Assembly: GCA_003416985.1 (NCBI GenBank)
Contig: QVIN01000015.1
Coordinates: forward strand, 55,666-119,665
Direction: 5' to 3'
From: Duganella sp. BJB480
Lineage (GTDB): Bacteria > Pseudomonadota > Gammaproteobacteria > Burkholderiales > Burkholderiaceae_D
DNA length: 64,000 nt
The translations under genes and the position numbers were made by a program. Positions 54,399 through 63,254 of the stretch are shown here, in pieces. Position 1 is the first letter of the stretch, and each line of letters opens with the position of its first letter. Below the pieces are notes generated by a model. That model saw only the letters and a list, made by a program, of their open reading frames with translations, was not told the DNA's origin and searched no databases.

Positions 54399-55289
54399 AT
54401 GAAACGTAACCTGCACCTGCTGGTGATCGATCCGCAAAACGACTTTTGCGACCTGCCGGCCAGCCACCTGCCGCTCGACCCGGCCACCCGCGCGCCGCGC
54501 GCGCCGGCCTTGCCGGTGCCCGGTGCCCACCAGGACATGCTGCGCCTGGCCGGCCTGATCAACCGCGGCCGCGCCGGCCTGACCGCCATCAGCATCACGC
54601 TCGACTCGCACCACCGCTTCGACATCGCCCACCCGACCTTCTGGATCGCCCGCGACGGCGCGCCGGTGGCGCCGTTCACCGAGATCGGCGCGGCCGACGT
54701 GCGCGCCGAAAAATACCTGCCGCGCCATCCGGCCGCCCTGCCGCTGGCGCTGAACTACCTCGACAAACTGGAGGCCGCAGGCCGCTACCGGCTGATGGTG
54801 TGGCCGGTGCACTGCGAGATCGGCACCTGGGGCAACAACGTGCACGACGACGTGCGCGCCGCCTACGGCGCCTGGGAGGAGGCCGCGCTGGGCATCGTCG
54901 CCAAGCTGGCCAAGGGCTCCAACCCGTGGACCGAGCACTATTCGGCCGTCATGGCCGAGGTGCCGGACGCCGACGACCCCGACACCCAGCTCAACACCAA
55001 GTTCATCGCCTCGCTGGCCGAGGCCGACCAGGTCTACATCGCCGGCGAGGCCGGCAGCCACTGCGTCAAGGCCACGGTCGAGCACATCGTCGAGCATTTC
55101 GGCGACCAGCCGCTGTCCAAGCTGGTGCTGCTGACCGATTGCATCAGCCCGGTCGCCGGCTTCGAGCCGCAATACCAGGCCTTCCTGCAGGCGATGCAGG
55201 CGCGCGGCGTGCAGCTGCGGCAGGCGGCCGACGTGCTGCCCGAGCTGCTGGCCAACGCCGGCCGCGCGCTGGGAATGGACGACGCATGA
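54399..55289 (+). CDS. pncA: Cysteine hydrolase, probable nicotinamidase (long form)
   Basis: This 296-residue isochorismatase-like hydrolase has the aspartate block [12 protein letters not shown], a central [12 protein letters not shown] and the catalytic Cys in [20 protein letters not shown]. It is longer than the usual 210-residue PncA because of an insertion after the first strand. It would turn nicotinamide into nicotinate, the substrate of PncB encoded directly behind it with an ATGA overlap; this context is the main reason for the assignment. Confidence 0.85.
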   Translation: MKRNLHLLVIDPQNDFCDLPASHLPLDPATRAPRAPALPVPGAHQDMLRLAGLINRGRAGLTAISITLDSHHRFDIAHPTFWIARDGAPVAPFTEIGAADVRAEKYLPRHPAALPLALNYLDKLEAAGRYRLMVWPVHCEIGTWGNNVHDDVRAAYGAWEEAALGIVAKLAKGSNPWTEHYSAVMAEVPDADDPDTQLNTKFIASLAEADQVYIAGEAGSHCVKATVEHIVEHFGDQPLSKLVLLTDCISPVAGFEPQYQAFLQAMQARGVQLRQAADVLPELLANAGRALGMDDA

Positions 55290-56479
55290 GCCAGCCCATC
55301 GTCCGCAGCCTGCTGGAAACCGACCTGTACAAGTTCACCATGTGGCAGGCGCTGCTGCACGGCCATCCGAACTCGCACACCGAATACGAATTCGTCTGCC
55401 GCAACGCCACCGCCTATCCGCTGGCCGAGCTGCTGCCCGAGGTCGAGCGCGAGCTCGACCACCTGTGCTCGATGAGCTTCACCGACGACGAGCTGGCCTA
55501 CCTGCGCTCGCTGCGCTACATCAAGAGCGACTTCGTCGACTTCCTCACGGTGTTCCGTTTCCAGCGCAAATTCATCGACGTGCGCGCCGACGGCGACACC
55601 CTGGTGATCCATGCCGCCGGCCCGCAGGTGCACGTGATGGGCTTCGAGATCTACGTGCTGTACATCGTCAACGAGCTGTACTTCCGCCGCTTCGACCGCG
55701 AGGCCGCGCTGGCCGAGGGCCGCGCGCGCCTGGACGAGAAGATCTCCGCGCTGAAAGCCTTCGGCGCCGAGCCGGCGCGGCGCAATCCGTTCGAGTTCTC
55801 CGACTTCGGCACCCGCCGCCGCTACTCCAGCGCCTGGCACGACGAAGTGGTGCAGCGCCTGGCGCGCGAAGTGCCGCAGTACTTCAAGGGCACCTCCAAC
55901 GTCTACCTGGCGATGAAGTTCGGCCTGGTCCCGATCGGCACCATGGCGCACGAATACATGCAATCGTTCCAGGCCTTCGGCGTGCGGCTGCGCGATTTCC
56001 AGAAGGCCTCGCTGGAGGCCTGGGTGCAGGAATACCGGGGCGACCTCGGCGTGGCCCTGACCGACGTGGTCGGCATGGACGCCTTCCTCGACGACTTCGA
56101 CCTGTACTTCGCCAAGCTGTTCGACGGCCTGCGCCACGACTCCGGCGACCCGGTGGTGTGGGGCGAGAAGGCGCTGGCCCACTACGGCGCGCTGCGCATC
56201 GACGCCAACACCAAGCGCCTGGTGTTCTCGGACGGCCTGAACCTGCAGAGCGCGATCGCGCTGTACCGCCACTTCGCCGACCGCATCATGACCGGCTTCG
56301 GCATCGGCACCCACCTGACCAACGACGTCGGCCTGAAGCCGCTGAACATCGTCATGAAGCTGGTGTGCTGCAACGGCCAGTCGGTGGCCAAGCTGTCCGA
56401 CTCGCCGGGCAAGACCCTGTGCAAGGACGAAACCTTCCTGGCCTATCTGCGCCAGGTGTTCAACCACCCGGCGGCCTGA
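55286..56479 (+). CDS. pncB: Nicotinate phosphoribosyltransferase
   Basis: This 397-residue enzyme joins nicotinate and PRPP to nicotinate mononucleotide in NAD salvage. It has [33 protein letters not shown] (with the autophosphorylated-His region in the family nearby at [15 protein letters not shown]), [10 protein letters not shown] and [11 protein letters not shown]. Length is normal. It is coupled to pncA upstream, and the GGDEF/EAL gene begins two bases after its stop. Confidence 0.94.
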   Translation: MSQPIVRSLLETDLYKFTMWQALLHGHPNSHTEYEFVCRNATAYPLAELLPEVERELDHLCSMSFTDDELAYLRSLRYIKSDFVDFLTVFRFQRKFIDVRADGDTLVIHAAGPQVHVMGFEIYVLYIVNELYFRRFDREAALAEGRARLDEKISALKAFGAEPARRNPFEFSDFGTRRRYSSAWHDEVVQRLAREVPQYFKGTSNVYLAMKFGLVPIGTMAHEYMQSFQAFGVRLRDFQKASLEAWVQEYRGDLGVALTDVVGMDAFLDDFDLYFAKLFDGLRHDSGDPVVWGEKALAHYGALRIDANTKRLVFSDGLNLQSAIALYRHFADRIMTGFGIGTHLTNDVGLKPLNIVMKLVCCNGQSVAKLSDSPGKTLCKDETFLAYLRQVFNHPAA

Positions 56480-56480
56480 C

Positions 56481-58772
56481 ATGGACGGCCTGCGCTACCT
56501 CTATCTGACCAACGCCGCGATGCTGGTCGTGATCGGGGTGGGGCTGCTGCTGGTCTGGCGCCGCCACCGCGGCCAGGTCCACTTGCGCGACATGAGCGGC
56601 TCGATGCTGTGCGCCGCGCTGCTGTCGGCCGGCTACCTGATGCGCGACGCCGCGCCGGCGCCGTACGCCATGCTGGGGCCGGTGCTAATGCTGGCCGGCG
56701 CCATCCCCAACCTGCTGCTGCTGGCCGTCAGCGTGAGCGGGCTGGCCGGGCGCCGCCTGCCGCGCGCGGCCGCCGCGCTGATCGCGCTGGGCACCGCCGC
56801 CGCCGTGCTGGCGCCCGAGCCGGCCGGCCAGCTGCGCTGGTGGCCGCTGTGGGACCTGGCCGTGCTGGCCGTCCTGGGCGCGCTGGCCGCGCGCTGGCTG
56901 TGGCGCAGCCACCGGCTGGAACGGTGGCTGGGGCCGCAGCTGATCCTGCTCGGCCTGAGCCAGCTGCTGCTGGTGGTGTACGGTGACGCCGGCATGGCGC
57001 CCAATCTGTGCGCCGCCGTGCTGCTGCGGGCCGGCATCGGCATCTTGTACGGGCTGTCCGCGCTGGAGGGCGGGCTGCGCGAGGCCGGCAAGCTGGCGGC
57101 CCGCTTCCAGCTGCTGACCGAGCACTCGGTGCAGGGCGTGGTGGTCACCGACGGCAAGCGCATCCTGTATGCCAATCCGGCGGTGCGCGCCATCTACGGC
57201 CTGCCGCTGGGGCAGGGCAACTTCACGGTGATCGCCGACCTGCCGCCGGAGAGCTTCAGCGACGAACAGCTGCTGCGCCAGCACCGCCTGCTGCAGGAGG
57301 GCAAAGTCGACATCGCCAGCTGGGAAGGGCGGCGCGAGGTGGCCGGCGGGCGCGAGCTGGAGCTGCGCTTCGAAGCATGGCGGGTCGAATGGGACGGGGT
57401 GGGCGCCACCCAGATCCTGATCACCGACGACACCGAGCGCAACGCCAGCGCCCGCGCGCTGGTGCACCAGGCCACGCACGACAAGCTCACCGGCCTGCCC
57501 AATCGCACCGTGCTGATCCAGCGCCTGAAGGAATACTGCTACCTGGCCGACGGCTCGCTGCACTGCACGCTGGTGGTGCTCAACATCGACCGCTTCAAAT
57601 TGTTCAACCAGAGCCAGGGCCACGTGACGGGCGACCACGTGCTCAAGGCCTTCGCCGCCAAGCTCAAGGAGGCGCTCGGCGCGCGGGCCGAGCTGATGCG
57701 GCTGGGCGGCGACGAATTCGCCATCGTCGACCCCGACGAGGGCAACGCCGACGACATCGCCGAGCGCCTGCACAACGCCTGCCTGCAGGCGGTCAAGGTG
57801 CCGGCCGGCGAATACTTCATCGACGCCTCGATGGGCATGGCGGTGTTCCCCGACAACGCCGGCAACGCCGAAGCGCTGCTGCGCGCCGCCAACGCCGCCA
57901 TGTACCAGGCCAAGCGCACGCCAGGCACCGCGCTGGCGATGGCCGAGCAGCGCTTCGAGCAGATGTCGAGCAAGAGCCTGGACAACGAGCAGGCGCTGCG
58001 CAAGGGCATCCGCAACCGCGAGATCTACCTGGACTACCAGCCCAAGATCGATGCCGTCAGCGGCCGGCTGCTGGGCTTCGAGGCGCTGGCGCGCTGGCTG
58101 CGGCCGGGCGTGGGCACGGTCAGCCCGGTGGAGTTCATCGCCATCGCCGAGCGCACCGGGCTGATCCCGGAGTTGGGCGGCATGCTGCTGGAACAGGCCT
58201 GCCGCCAGATCGCCATCTGGTGCGCCGAGCTGGGCGACTGCGTGCCGGTGGCGGTCAACGTCTCGCCGATGCAGCTGCTCAACCGGGGGTTTCTGGAGTT
58301 GGTCGAGCGCATCCTGGTCGACACCGGCATCCCGCCGCGTTGCCTGACGCTGGAGATCACCGAAAGCGCGGCGGTCGACAACCTCGACGACACGCGGCTG
58401 CAGCTGCAGCAATTGAGCGCGTTGGGCATCGACGTCGCGATGGACGATTTCGGCACCGGCTTCTCGTCGCTGAGCATGCTGCGCCAGCTACCGCTCAGCG
58501 CGGTCAAGATCGACCGTGGCCTGATCGACCCGCTGCCGGCGCCGGACGCGGTGGCGGTGGTCAAGGCGATCTGCCAGCTGGCCGCCGCGCTCGACCTGCA
58601 GGTGGTGGCCGAAGGCATCGAAACGCTGGAGCAGGCGGTGTCCGCGCGCGACTGCGGCTGTCACGCGCTGCAAGGCTTCTTCTACGCCCGGCCGCTGACC
58701 GTGGCCGACGCCGGCGAATGGATGCGCCGCGAGCAGGCCGAAGCGGCCGCCGGCGGCGCGCTGGCCGGCTAA
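56481..58772 (+). CDS. Membrane PAS-GGDEF-EAL cyclic di-GMP protein
   Basis: This 763-residue protein has about six N-terminal membrane segments (residues 10-190), a PAS domain (FQLLTEHSVQGVVVTDGKRI and ILYANPAVRAIYGLP), a GGDEF domain with the intact active site GGDEF at 409-413, and an EAL domain with EAL at 534-536 and DDFGTGFSSLSML. Both catalytic signatures are intact, so it could make or degrade cyclic di-GMP. It starts two bases after pncB, although NAD salvage and c-di-GMP have no obvious link; co-transcription is inferred. Confidence 0.92.
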   Translation: MDGLRYLYLTNAAMLVVIGVGLLLVWRRHRGQVHLRDMSGSMLCAALLSAGYLMRDAAPAPYAMLGPVLMLAGAIPNLLLLAVSVSGLAGRRLPRAAAALIALGTAAAVLAPEPAGQLRWWPLWDLAVLAVLGALAARWLWRSHRLERWLGPQLILLGLSQLLLVVYGDAGMAPNLCAAVLLRAGIGILYGLSALEGGLREAGKLAARFQLLTEHSVQGVVVTDGKRILYANPAVRAIYGLPLGQGNFTVIADLPPESFSDEQLLRQHRLLQEGKVDIASWEGRREVAGGRELELRFEAWRVEWDGVGATQILITDDTERNASARALVHQATHDKLTGLPNRTVLIQRLKEYCYLADGSLHCTLVVLNIDRFKLFNQSQGHVTGDHVLKAFAAKLKEALGARAELMRLGGDEFAIVDPDEGNADDIAERLHNACLQAVKVPAGEYFIDASMGMAVFPDNAGNAEALLRAANAAMYQAKRTPGTALAMAEQRFEQMSSKSLDNEQALRKGIRNREIYLDYQPKIDAVSGRLLGFEALARWLRPGVGTVSPVEFIAIAERTGLIPELGGMLLEQACRQIAIWCAELGDCVPVAVNVSPMQLLNRGFLELVERILVDTGIPPRCLTLEITESAAVDNLDDTRLQLQQLSALGIDVAMDDFGTGFSSLSMLRQLPLSAVKIDRGLIDPLPAPDAVAVVKAICQLAAALDLQVVAEGIETLEQAVSARDCGCHALQGFFYARPLTVADAGEWMRREQAEAAAGGALAG

Positions 58773-58779
58773 TCCCGGT

Positions 58780-59082
58780 TCAGGCCGGATTGGCGCCGAA
58801 CTCGCCCATGATGGCGTCCGCCTTCGCGCCCTCGTCCGCATCGTAGATATCGATGGTCAGCATGGCGCCGCTGCGTTCGCGCGCGTGCGCGGCAGCGGCC
58901 GGCCCGCCCGGCGTGAGCGAATCGAGCAGGTTGCCGACCATGCTGGTCGACACGCTCGGCGGCAGCGTCACATGCTTGGTCAGCTTGACGCAGGACGGCG
59001 GGAAGCCGCTCGCCAGCAGCGCGCTGCGGGCGCTTTCGGCGTCGGTCACCTGCTCGAAATTGCGGTGGATGGTACGTGTCAT
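58780..59082 (-). CDS. Hypothetical stress-type protein
   Basis: This 100-residue protein starts MTRTIHRNFEQVTDAESARS and has VGNLLDSLTPGG and MLTIDIYDADEGAKADAIM. A ferredoxin-like alternation of strand and helix is likely, resembling small proteins common in Oxalobacteraceae that look like general-stress or heavy-metal-type folds. No function is known. It lies last of three minus-strand genes that start with the TetR regulator. Confidence 0.6.
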   Translation of the reverse strand: MTRTIHRNFEQVTDAESARSALLASGFPPSCVKLTKHVTLPPSVSTSMVGNLLDSLTPGGPAAAAHARERSGAMLTIDIYDADEGAKADAIMGEFGANPA

Positions 59083-59121
59083 GATTAGCCTCCGTCTTGA
59101 GACTGCACAGTCGTGTTGGCG

Positions 59122-59421
59122 TTAAAAGCCGGCCACCACGGTTTCAAAATGTTCCACTTTCGGTGGCTGGGCGAAATGGCTGCCCACCAGTCCGCGCCAG
59201 ACCAGGAAGCCCTCGCTGCCGCGGAAATCGACCACATGGTTGTCCAGCGTCTGCCAGCCCACCACCAGATGATACGTGTCCGGCGTTTCGATGTCGCGGT
59301 CCAGGCGCATCGACAGGCAGCCGGTGGCGGCCTTGAACACGGGGACCGCCTCGGCCACCGCGGCCTGGAAAGCGGTATGGGATTCGGGCTTGATGTACAA
59401 CTCGGCGATTTCATAGATCAT
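59122..59421 (-). CDS. Antibiotic biosynthesis monooxygenase (ABM) domain protein
   Basis: This 99-residue protein has the ABM fold: MIYEIAELYIKPESHTAFQA, AVPVFKAATGCLSMRLDRDI and YHLVVGWQTLDNHVVDF. Such proteins act as cofactor-free monooxygenases or as small quinol-binding dimers. It lies 29 bases after the TetR gene, so that regulator may control it. Confidence 0.85.
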   Translation of the reverse strand: MIYEIAELYIKPESHTAFQAAVAEAVPVFKAATGCLSMRLDRDIETPDTYHLVVGWQTLDNHVVDFRGSEGFLVWRGLVGSHFAQPPKVEHFETVVAGF

Positions 59422-59450
59422 AGTAGGGGCATTCCTTTCAAGATACGCCT

Positions 59451-60089
59451 CTATTGTGCCTCAAGCGCGGCCGGCGTGCGCAAGATGAACAGCATTGCCT
59501 GCTGGGCCAGTTGCTTGACGTCGACGCCGCTGCCCGGTTTGTACCATTGCACGGTCCAGTTCAGCGCGCCGAAGATCAGCAGGCGGTCGAACTGCGAAGG
59601 CATGGCCCAGTCGCCGGAGCGGTGCAGGGCGGCGATGGCCTCGTCCCACACCGCCTCGTAGCGGTCCTTGAGGGCGACGATGCGATCGCGCGCGGGCTGG
59701 TCCAGCGAGCGCCATTCGTACAGCAGCACGGCGATGAAATGATGGTCGGGCGCCAGCAGCGTATGCAGATGGGCCTCGACCAGCTGGCGCAGCAGGTCGC
59801 GCGGCGGCAGCGGCTGGCTGGCGATGGCCTCGATCTCGGCCAGCGAGCGGGCCAGGCCTTGTTCCATGATGGCGGTCAGGATGTCCTGTTTCGACTTGAA
59901 ATGGTAGAACCAGCTGCCGGCCTGGATGCCGGCGGCGGCCGCGATCTCGCGCACGGTGGTGTTGTCGTAGCCTTTGGTGCGGAACAGCAAGGCCGACTTT
60001 TCCAGCAACTCCGCGCGCAAGCCGCCGCCTTCCCCTTTCTGGGGCCGACCGCGTTTCTTCGGGGCGGGAGCGGCTAGGGCGTCGGACAT
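59451..60089 (-). CDS. TetR family transcriptional regulator
   Basis: This 212-residue regulator has an N-terminal HTH (LLEKSALLFRTKGYDNTTVR, then IAAAAGIQAGSWFYHFKSKQ) and a helical ligand domain with a TetR_C-type end (NWTVQWYKPGSGVDVKQLAQ). The N-terminus carries a basic KKRGRPQKG arm. It heads a minus-strand group with the ABM protein and the small protein at 58780. Confidence 0.9.
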   Translation of the reverse strand: MSDALAAPAPKKRGRPQKGEGGGLRAELLEKSALLFRTKGYDNTTVREIAAAAGIQAGSWFYHFKSKQDILTAIMEQGLARSLAEIEAIASQPLPPRDLLRQLVEAHLHTLLAPDHHFIAVLLYEWRSLDQPARDRIVALKDRYEAVWDEAIAALHRSGDWAMPSQFDRLLIFGALNWTVQWYKPGSGVDVKQLAQQAMLFILRTPAALEAQ

Positions 60090-60277
60090 GATGTGGATCA
60101 GGTTCGGGGAGTGTGGCTTTCATTTTAATGCAGCGTCCGCTTCGCACCGAGAAAAACCGTGCGGAGCGGGTGGTTTGTGCTGCGTTGCAACAACGCTGCG
60201 CAAGGAGGGGCTTGAGGCAGATCAGTAGTGTGGCTTGGAGGCGGCATTAAGCTATCCGGACAGGGTAGGGCCGTGTG

Positions 60278-61084
60278 ATGAAGGCGAAAAATATCGTGTT
60301 AGCTCAGCTTGACAATGGCGATCGCGGTATCGAGGATAAGGATATGGAACCGGGGATAGAGACGTTGAGGCAGGAGCTGGGCTTGGGCTTCAAGGAAGTC
60401 AATACCCGGATAGATGAGACGCGTCGCGACGTCAGCGTGCGGATTGACGAGTTGCGCAAGGAGACTGCCGACAATTTCAAGATGGTGGATGCCAAGATTG
60501 AGCAGGTCAGAAAGGAAGCAAAGGACAATTTTGAGCAGGTTCGCAAGGAAACAGCGGACAATTTCAGGTTAGTCGATTCCAAAATTGAACAGGTTCGTAA
60601 GGAAAGTGCTGACAATTTCAAGCTGGTTGAAGTCAAGATTGAGCAGGTCCGTAAGGAAATGGCGGACAATTTCAAGCATGTCGACGCCAAAATTGAGCAG
60701 GTCCGTAAGGAAATGGCGGACAATTTCAAGCATGTCGACGCCAAAATTGAGCAGGTCCGCAAGGAAGCCGCTGATAATTTCAAGCTCGTCGATGTCAAGT
60801 TTGAACAGGTCCGTAGGGAAACCGCAGATCACTTCTTGGCAGTGGACGCAAAAATCCACGAGTGGCAGAGAGACTCCACTGCGCGGCTGGACGGCATGCA
60901 TAGGGATATCAGCAGTCGCATTGACAATATGCACAGGGAGACCAACGCCCGTATCGACACATTGATCTACGAAAGCCAGAAGCGCATGGATCGCAGCGAT
61001 GCCCAGTTCCGTTGGCTGGTCGCGCTGATCATCTCTAGCTTCCTGGGAATTTTCGGTCTGCTGGCCAGGACCGGGGTTCTTTAG
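60278..61084 (+). CDS. Tail-anchored coiled-coil protein with 18-residue repeats
   Basis: This 268-residue protein is one long coiled coil. From about 60455 to 60865 it is made of seven 18-residue units of the type RKExADNFKxVDxKIEQV plus one shortened 11-residue unit (RKEAKDNFEQV). The C-terminus is one membrane span (WLVALIISSFLGIFGLLART), so it is probably anchored by its tail. A GTG one codon upstream (60275) is possible. GC content is lower than in the neighbours. No enzyme domain is visible; function unknown. Confidence 0.8.
   Translation: MKAKNIVLAQLDNGDRGIEDKDMEPGIETLRQELGLGFKEVNTRIDETRRDVSVRIDELRKETADNFKMVDAKIEQVRKEAKDNFEQVRKETADNFRLVDSKIEQVRKESADNFKLVEVKIEQVRKEMADNFKHVDAKIEQVRKEMADNFKHVDAKIEQVRKEAADNFKLVDVKFEQVRRETADHFLAVDAKIHEWQRDSTARLDGMHRDISSRIDNMHRETNARIDTLIYESQKRMDRSDAQFRWLVALIISSFLGIFGLLARTGVL
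60641..60748 (+). repeat. Two identical 54-bp tandem units in the coiled-coil gene
   Basis: 60641-60694 and 60695-60748 are identical in all 54 bases (each encodes EQVRKEMADNFKHVDAKI), and the first part of a further unit follows. Identity at silent positions shows a recent duplication. Confidence 0.95.
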
Positions 61085-61257
61085 CGAATGGGGGTGTTGG
61101 TGCCGGTATATTTCCCGACCGCCGGCGCCGGTAGTAGCCGCCTCTGGGAGGCGCTAAATGGTCGTTCTGTGTGAGAACTGCGCTCATCATAACGGGCAAA
61201 TATGACCGGCGTTTGACGTCTCGTCGAGCGGGGTGCGCGCGGTCGGGGAAAGTGCGG

Positions 61258-61263
61258 TAGAAT
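61258..61263 (+). promoter_or_regulatory. -10 element of the tmRNA gene
   Basis: TAGAAT lies ten bases before the first base of tmRNA, the usual distance. I see no good -35 hexamer at 17 bases upstream. The remaining part of 61085-61257 shows no other feature that I can support. Confidence 0.45.
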
Positions 61264-61273
61264 GGAGTTCTGT

Positions 61274-61633
61274 GGGGTCGACCTGGTTTCGACGTGGGTT
61301 GCAAAGCAGAGCAGGGCATACCGAGGGCTGGTTACCTCGTAAATACACCCAGAAAAACTTAACTGCAAACGATAACTCGTACGCACTGGCAGCTTAATTG
61401 CTGTTAGCTCCTAAACGCTTCTTCCCTGGGGCGGACCGTTAAAAGTCATGGAGTCATTTACAGGGAATCGCGCTGCAACGGGTCACTTGAAGCGGCGTTA
61501 AATCTAAGGTGAATCGCTAGTCCAAAACGTGCACGTCCGTGTTGTACTGGTTAAATTAAATGATAGTGCTAAGTATGTAGAACTGTCTGTAGAGTGCTTG
61601 CGGACGCGGGTTCGATTCCCGCCGACTCCACCA
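61274..61633 (+). ncRNA. ssrA: Transfer-messenger RNA
   Basis: The 360-base RNA begins GGGGTCGACCTGGTTTCGAC and ends with CGACTCC-A-CCA; the ends pair as a tRNA-like acceptor stem, and GGTTCGATTCC forms the T arm. The tag frame at 61365-61397 reads ANDNSYALAA and a stop, the usual betaproteobacterial proteolysis tag. It rescues stalled ribosomes with SmpB, which is not in this window. The 3' end is the insertion site of the following island. Confidence 0.95.
61605..61633. mobile_element. Likely attachment site (left end) of the ssrA-integrated island
   Basis: The last 29 bases of ssrA (T arm and acceptor stem) directly precede the integrase region. Tyrosine integrases of this kind usually recombine inside the 3' end of tRNA or tmRNA genes and leave them intact. 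The other copy would lie outside the window, so the core cannot be delimited. Confidence 0.55.
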
Positions 61634-61794
61634 CTGAACAATGCAAGACCTTCCAACGCCGTCCTCGTGACGGCGTTTTTCTTTGGGTCTCCCTCTGGGA
61701 GACGTCTCCGGGCATACCTAGTTTTCCTGTGCCAGCTCAAAACTGCGGGGGGCTTAGTGGGGGTATTCTCCAAAAACAGATGGAGGGTCGTAGC

Positions 61795-63057
61795 ATGCGC
61801 GGGGGTATTGCGACAGGGAAATTGACTGACAAGGCGATAAAGGCTTTTGTTGCCAGAGCTGAAATTGGCCGGAAGTTAGCCGACGGCGGCGGCCTGTATC
61901 TGTTCATCACGCCAGCCGGCAATCCGACCTGGCGCATCAAGTATCGGCTGGACGGCAAGGAGAAAGTTTATTCCATCGGTCCGTACCCGCTGATATCGCT
62001 TGCCGCCGCTCGGCTGGAATGGGGCGAGGTCAAGGCAAAAATTTTGTCAGGCAAAGATCCCGTTGATAGCCGTCGCCTGGCGCGCGTATCCCGCGCCACT
62101 GCCGCCGGCCATACCGTCGAAGTGGTGGCTGGAGATTGGCTGAACATGAAACGGACGGAGTGGAGCGAGACACACCACGTCAAGTCCGCTCGTGCGTTCG
62201 AGCGCGACGTTTTTCCCTTGCTGGGCAAACTACCGATTAGCGCCGTCACCCCGGCCATGGTTGCGACGACCATTCAGACGATCCAGAATCGGGATGTGTT
62301 GGAAACAGCCTCTCGTATCCTGCAGCATCTCAACGGCGTATTTCGCTATGCGCAGGCAAAAGGGCTATGCCGCGACAACCCGGCCGCACCGGTCAAAGAG
62401 ATCCTGCCGCGCAAGAAGAACGCCTGCCATATGGCTACCTTGCTTGATTGGCCATCGCTTGGGGATGTCCTGCGTCGTGCAGAACTGGCCCGGCTGTCGA
62501 ACGCCGTGCGTCTGGCCCACAGGCTATGCGCCTTCACTGCCGCGCGCATCGGAAATATCGTTGAGGCAGAGTGGAGCGAATTTCATCTCGACGATGAACA
62601 GCCGACGTGGATAATTCCGCGTTCTAAAATGAAGGTAGTCAGCAGGGCGATCGATCATCGCATCCCGCTGTGCACGCAGATCGCTGAAGAGATGCGCCAG
62701 TGGCAGACCATGACGTGCTCGCGCAAAAATCTCTACGTGTTCACGTCACCAACGGGAGCACGTCATATAGGCCGTGAATCCGTCGAGAAGGTCTACCGTG
62801 TGACACTTGGCCTGGCTGGCAAGCATTCGCCGCATGGCTGGCGCAGCGCCTTCTCTACACTGGCGCGCGACAACGGCTTTGAGCGCGATGTAGTGGAGCT
62901 GGCGCTGGATCACGCCCACGACAACGAAGTTGTACGCGCCTACGACCGGGGCGAACGTTTCGCGCAGCGGGTTCTGCTCTATCGTTGGTGGGGCGATATG
63001 CTGCACGCCGCGCAAAGTGGTGCTCGGATTATCCCGCTCGACGCCGCACGCCACTAG
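61795..63057 (+). CDS. Tyrosine-type site-specific integrase
   Basis: This 420-residue integrase has the DUF4102 arm-binding domain (LADGGGLYLFITPAGNPTWR, YSIGPYPLISLAAARLEW), a core-binding domain and a catalytic domain with R in TAARIGNI, the H-x-x-R in SPHGWRSAFSTLARDNG, H in ELALDHAHDNEVV and the Tyr in VVRAYDRGERFAQR. The ATG at 61795 is preceded by GGAGGG; 61780 is a second option. It lies 162 bases after ssrA and should drive integration there. Confidence 0.94.
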   Translation: MRGGIATGKLTDKAIKAFVARAEIGRKLADGGGLYLFITPAGNPTWRIKYRLDGKEKVYSIGPYPLISLAAARLEWGEVKAKILSGKDPVDSRRLARVSRATAAGHTVEVVAGDWLNMKRTEWSETHHVKSARAFERDVFPLLGKLPISAVTPAMVATTIQTIQNRDVLETASRILQHLNGVFRYAQAKGLCRDNPAAPVKEILPRKKNACHMATLLDWPSLGDVLRRAELARLSNAVRLAHRLCAFTAARIGNIVEAEWSEFHLDDEQPTWIIPRSKMKVVSRAIDHRIPLCTQIAEEMRQWQTMTCSRKNLYVFTSPTGARHIGRESVEKVYRVTLGLAGKHSPHGWRSAFSTLARDNGFERDVVELALDHAHDNEVVRAYDRGERFAQRVLLYRWWGDMLHAAQSGARIIPLDAARH

Positions 63058-63254
63058 GGCCCACGATTTGCGCGAACACGGCTCTCGACCCATGCCTGCA
63101 CTTCCTCTTTCACCCATCCCGCTTCATTGGGTGTGATCTTGATCTGGCTCGGGAATTGCCCGCGCTTGGCGTAAGCGTAGACCGTGCTGCGCGAAAGCCC
63201 GCAGATCGCGAGCACTTCGGGTAAGCGTATCAGGTGCATATTCGTAGGTTCCAT
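63054..63254 (-). CDS. AlpA family phage regulatory / excision protein
   Basis: This 66-residue protein has a MerR-like helix-turn-helix: IRLPEVLAICGLSRSTVYAY, then KRGQFPSQIKITPNEAGWVK and EEVQAWVESRVRA. AlpA proteins control integrase expression and excision of prophages and islands. An ATG at 63239 is an alternative start. Its stop overlaps the integrase stop (CTAG), so the genes are convergent. Confidence 0.92.
   Translation of the reverse strand: MEPTNMHLIRLPEVLAICGLSRSTVYAYAKRGQFPSQIKITPNEAGWVKEEVQAWVESRVRANRGP

Noticed and set aside
60455-60865. Possible CRISPR-like repeat array
   Set aside because: The 54-bp units are contiguous, in frame and coding for a coiled coil; there are no spacers.
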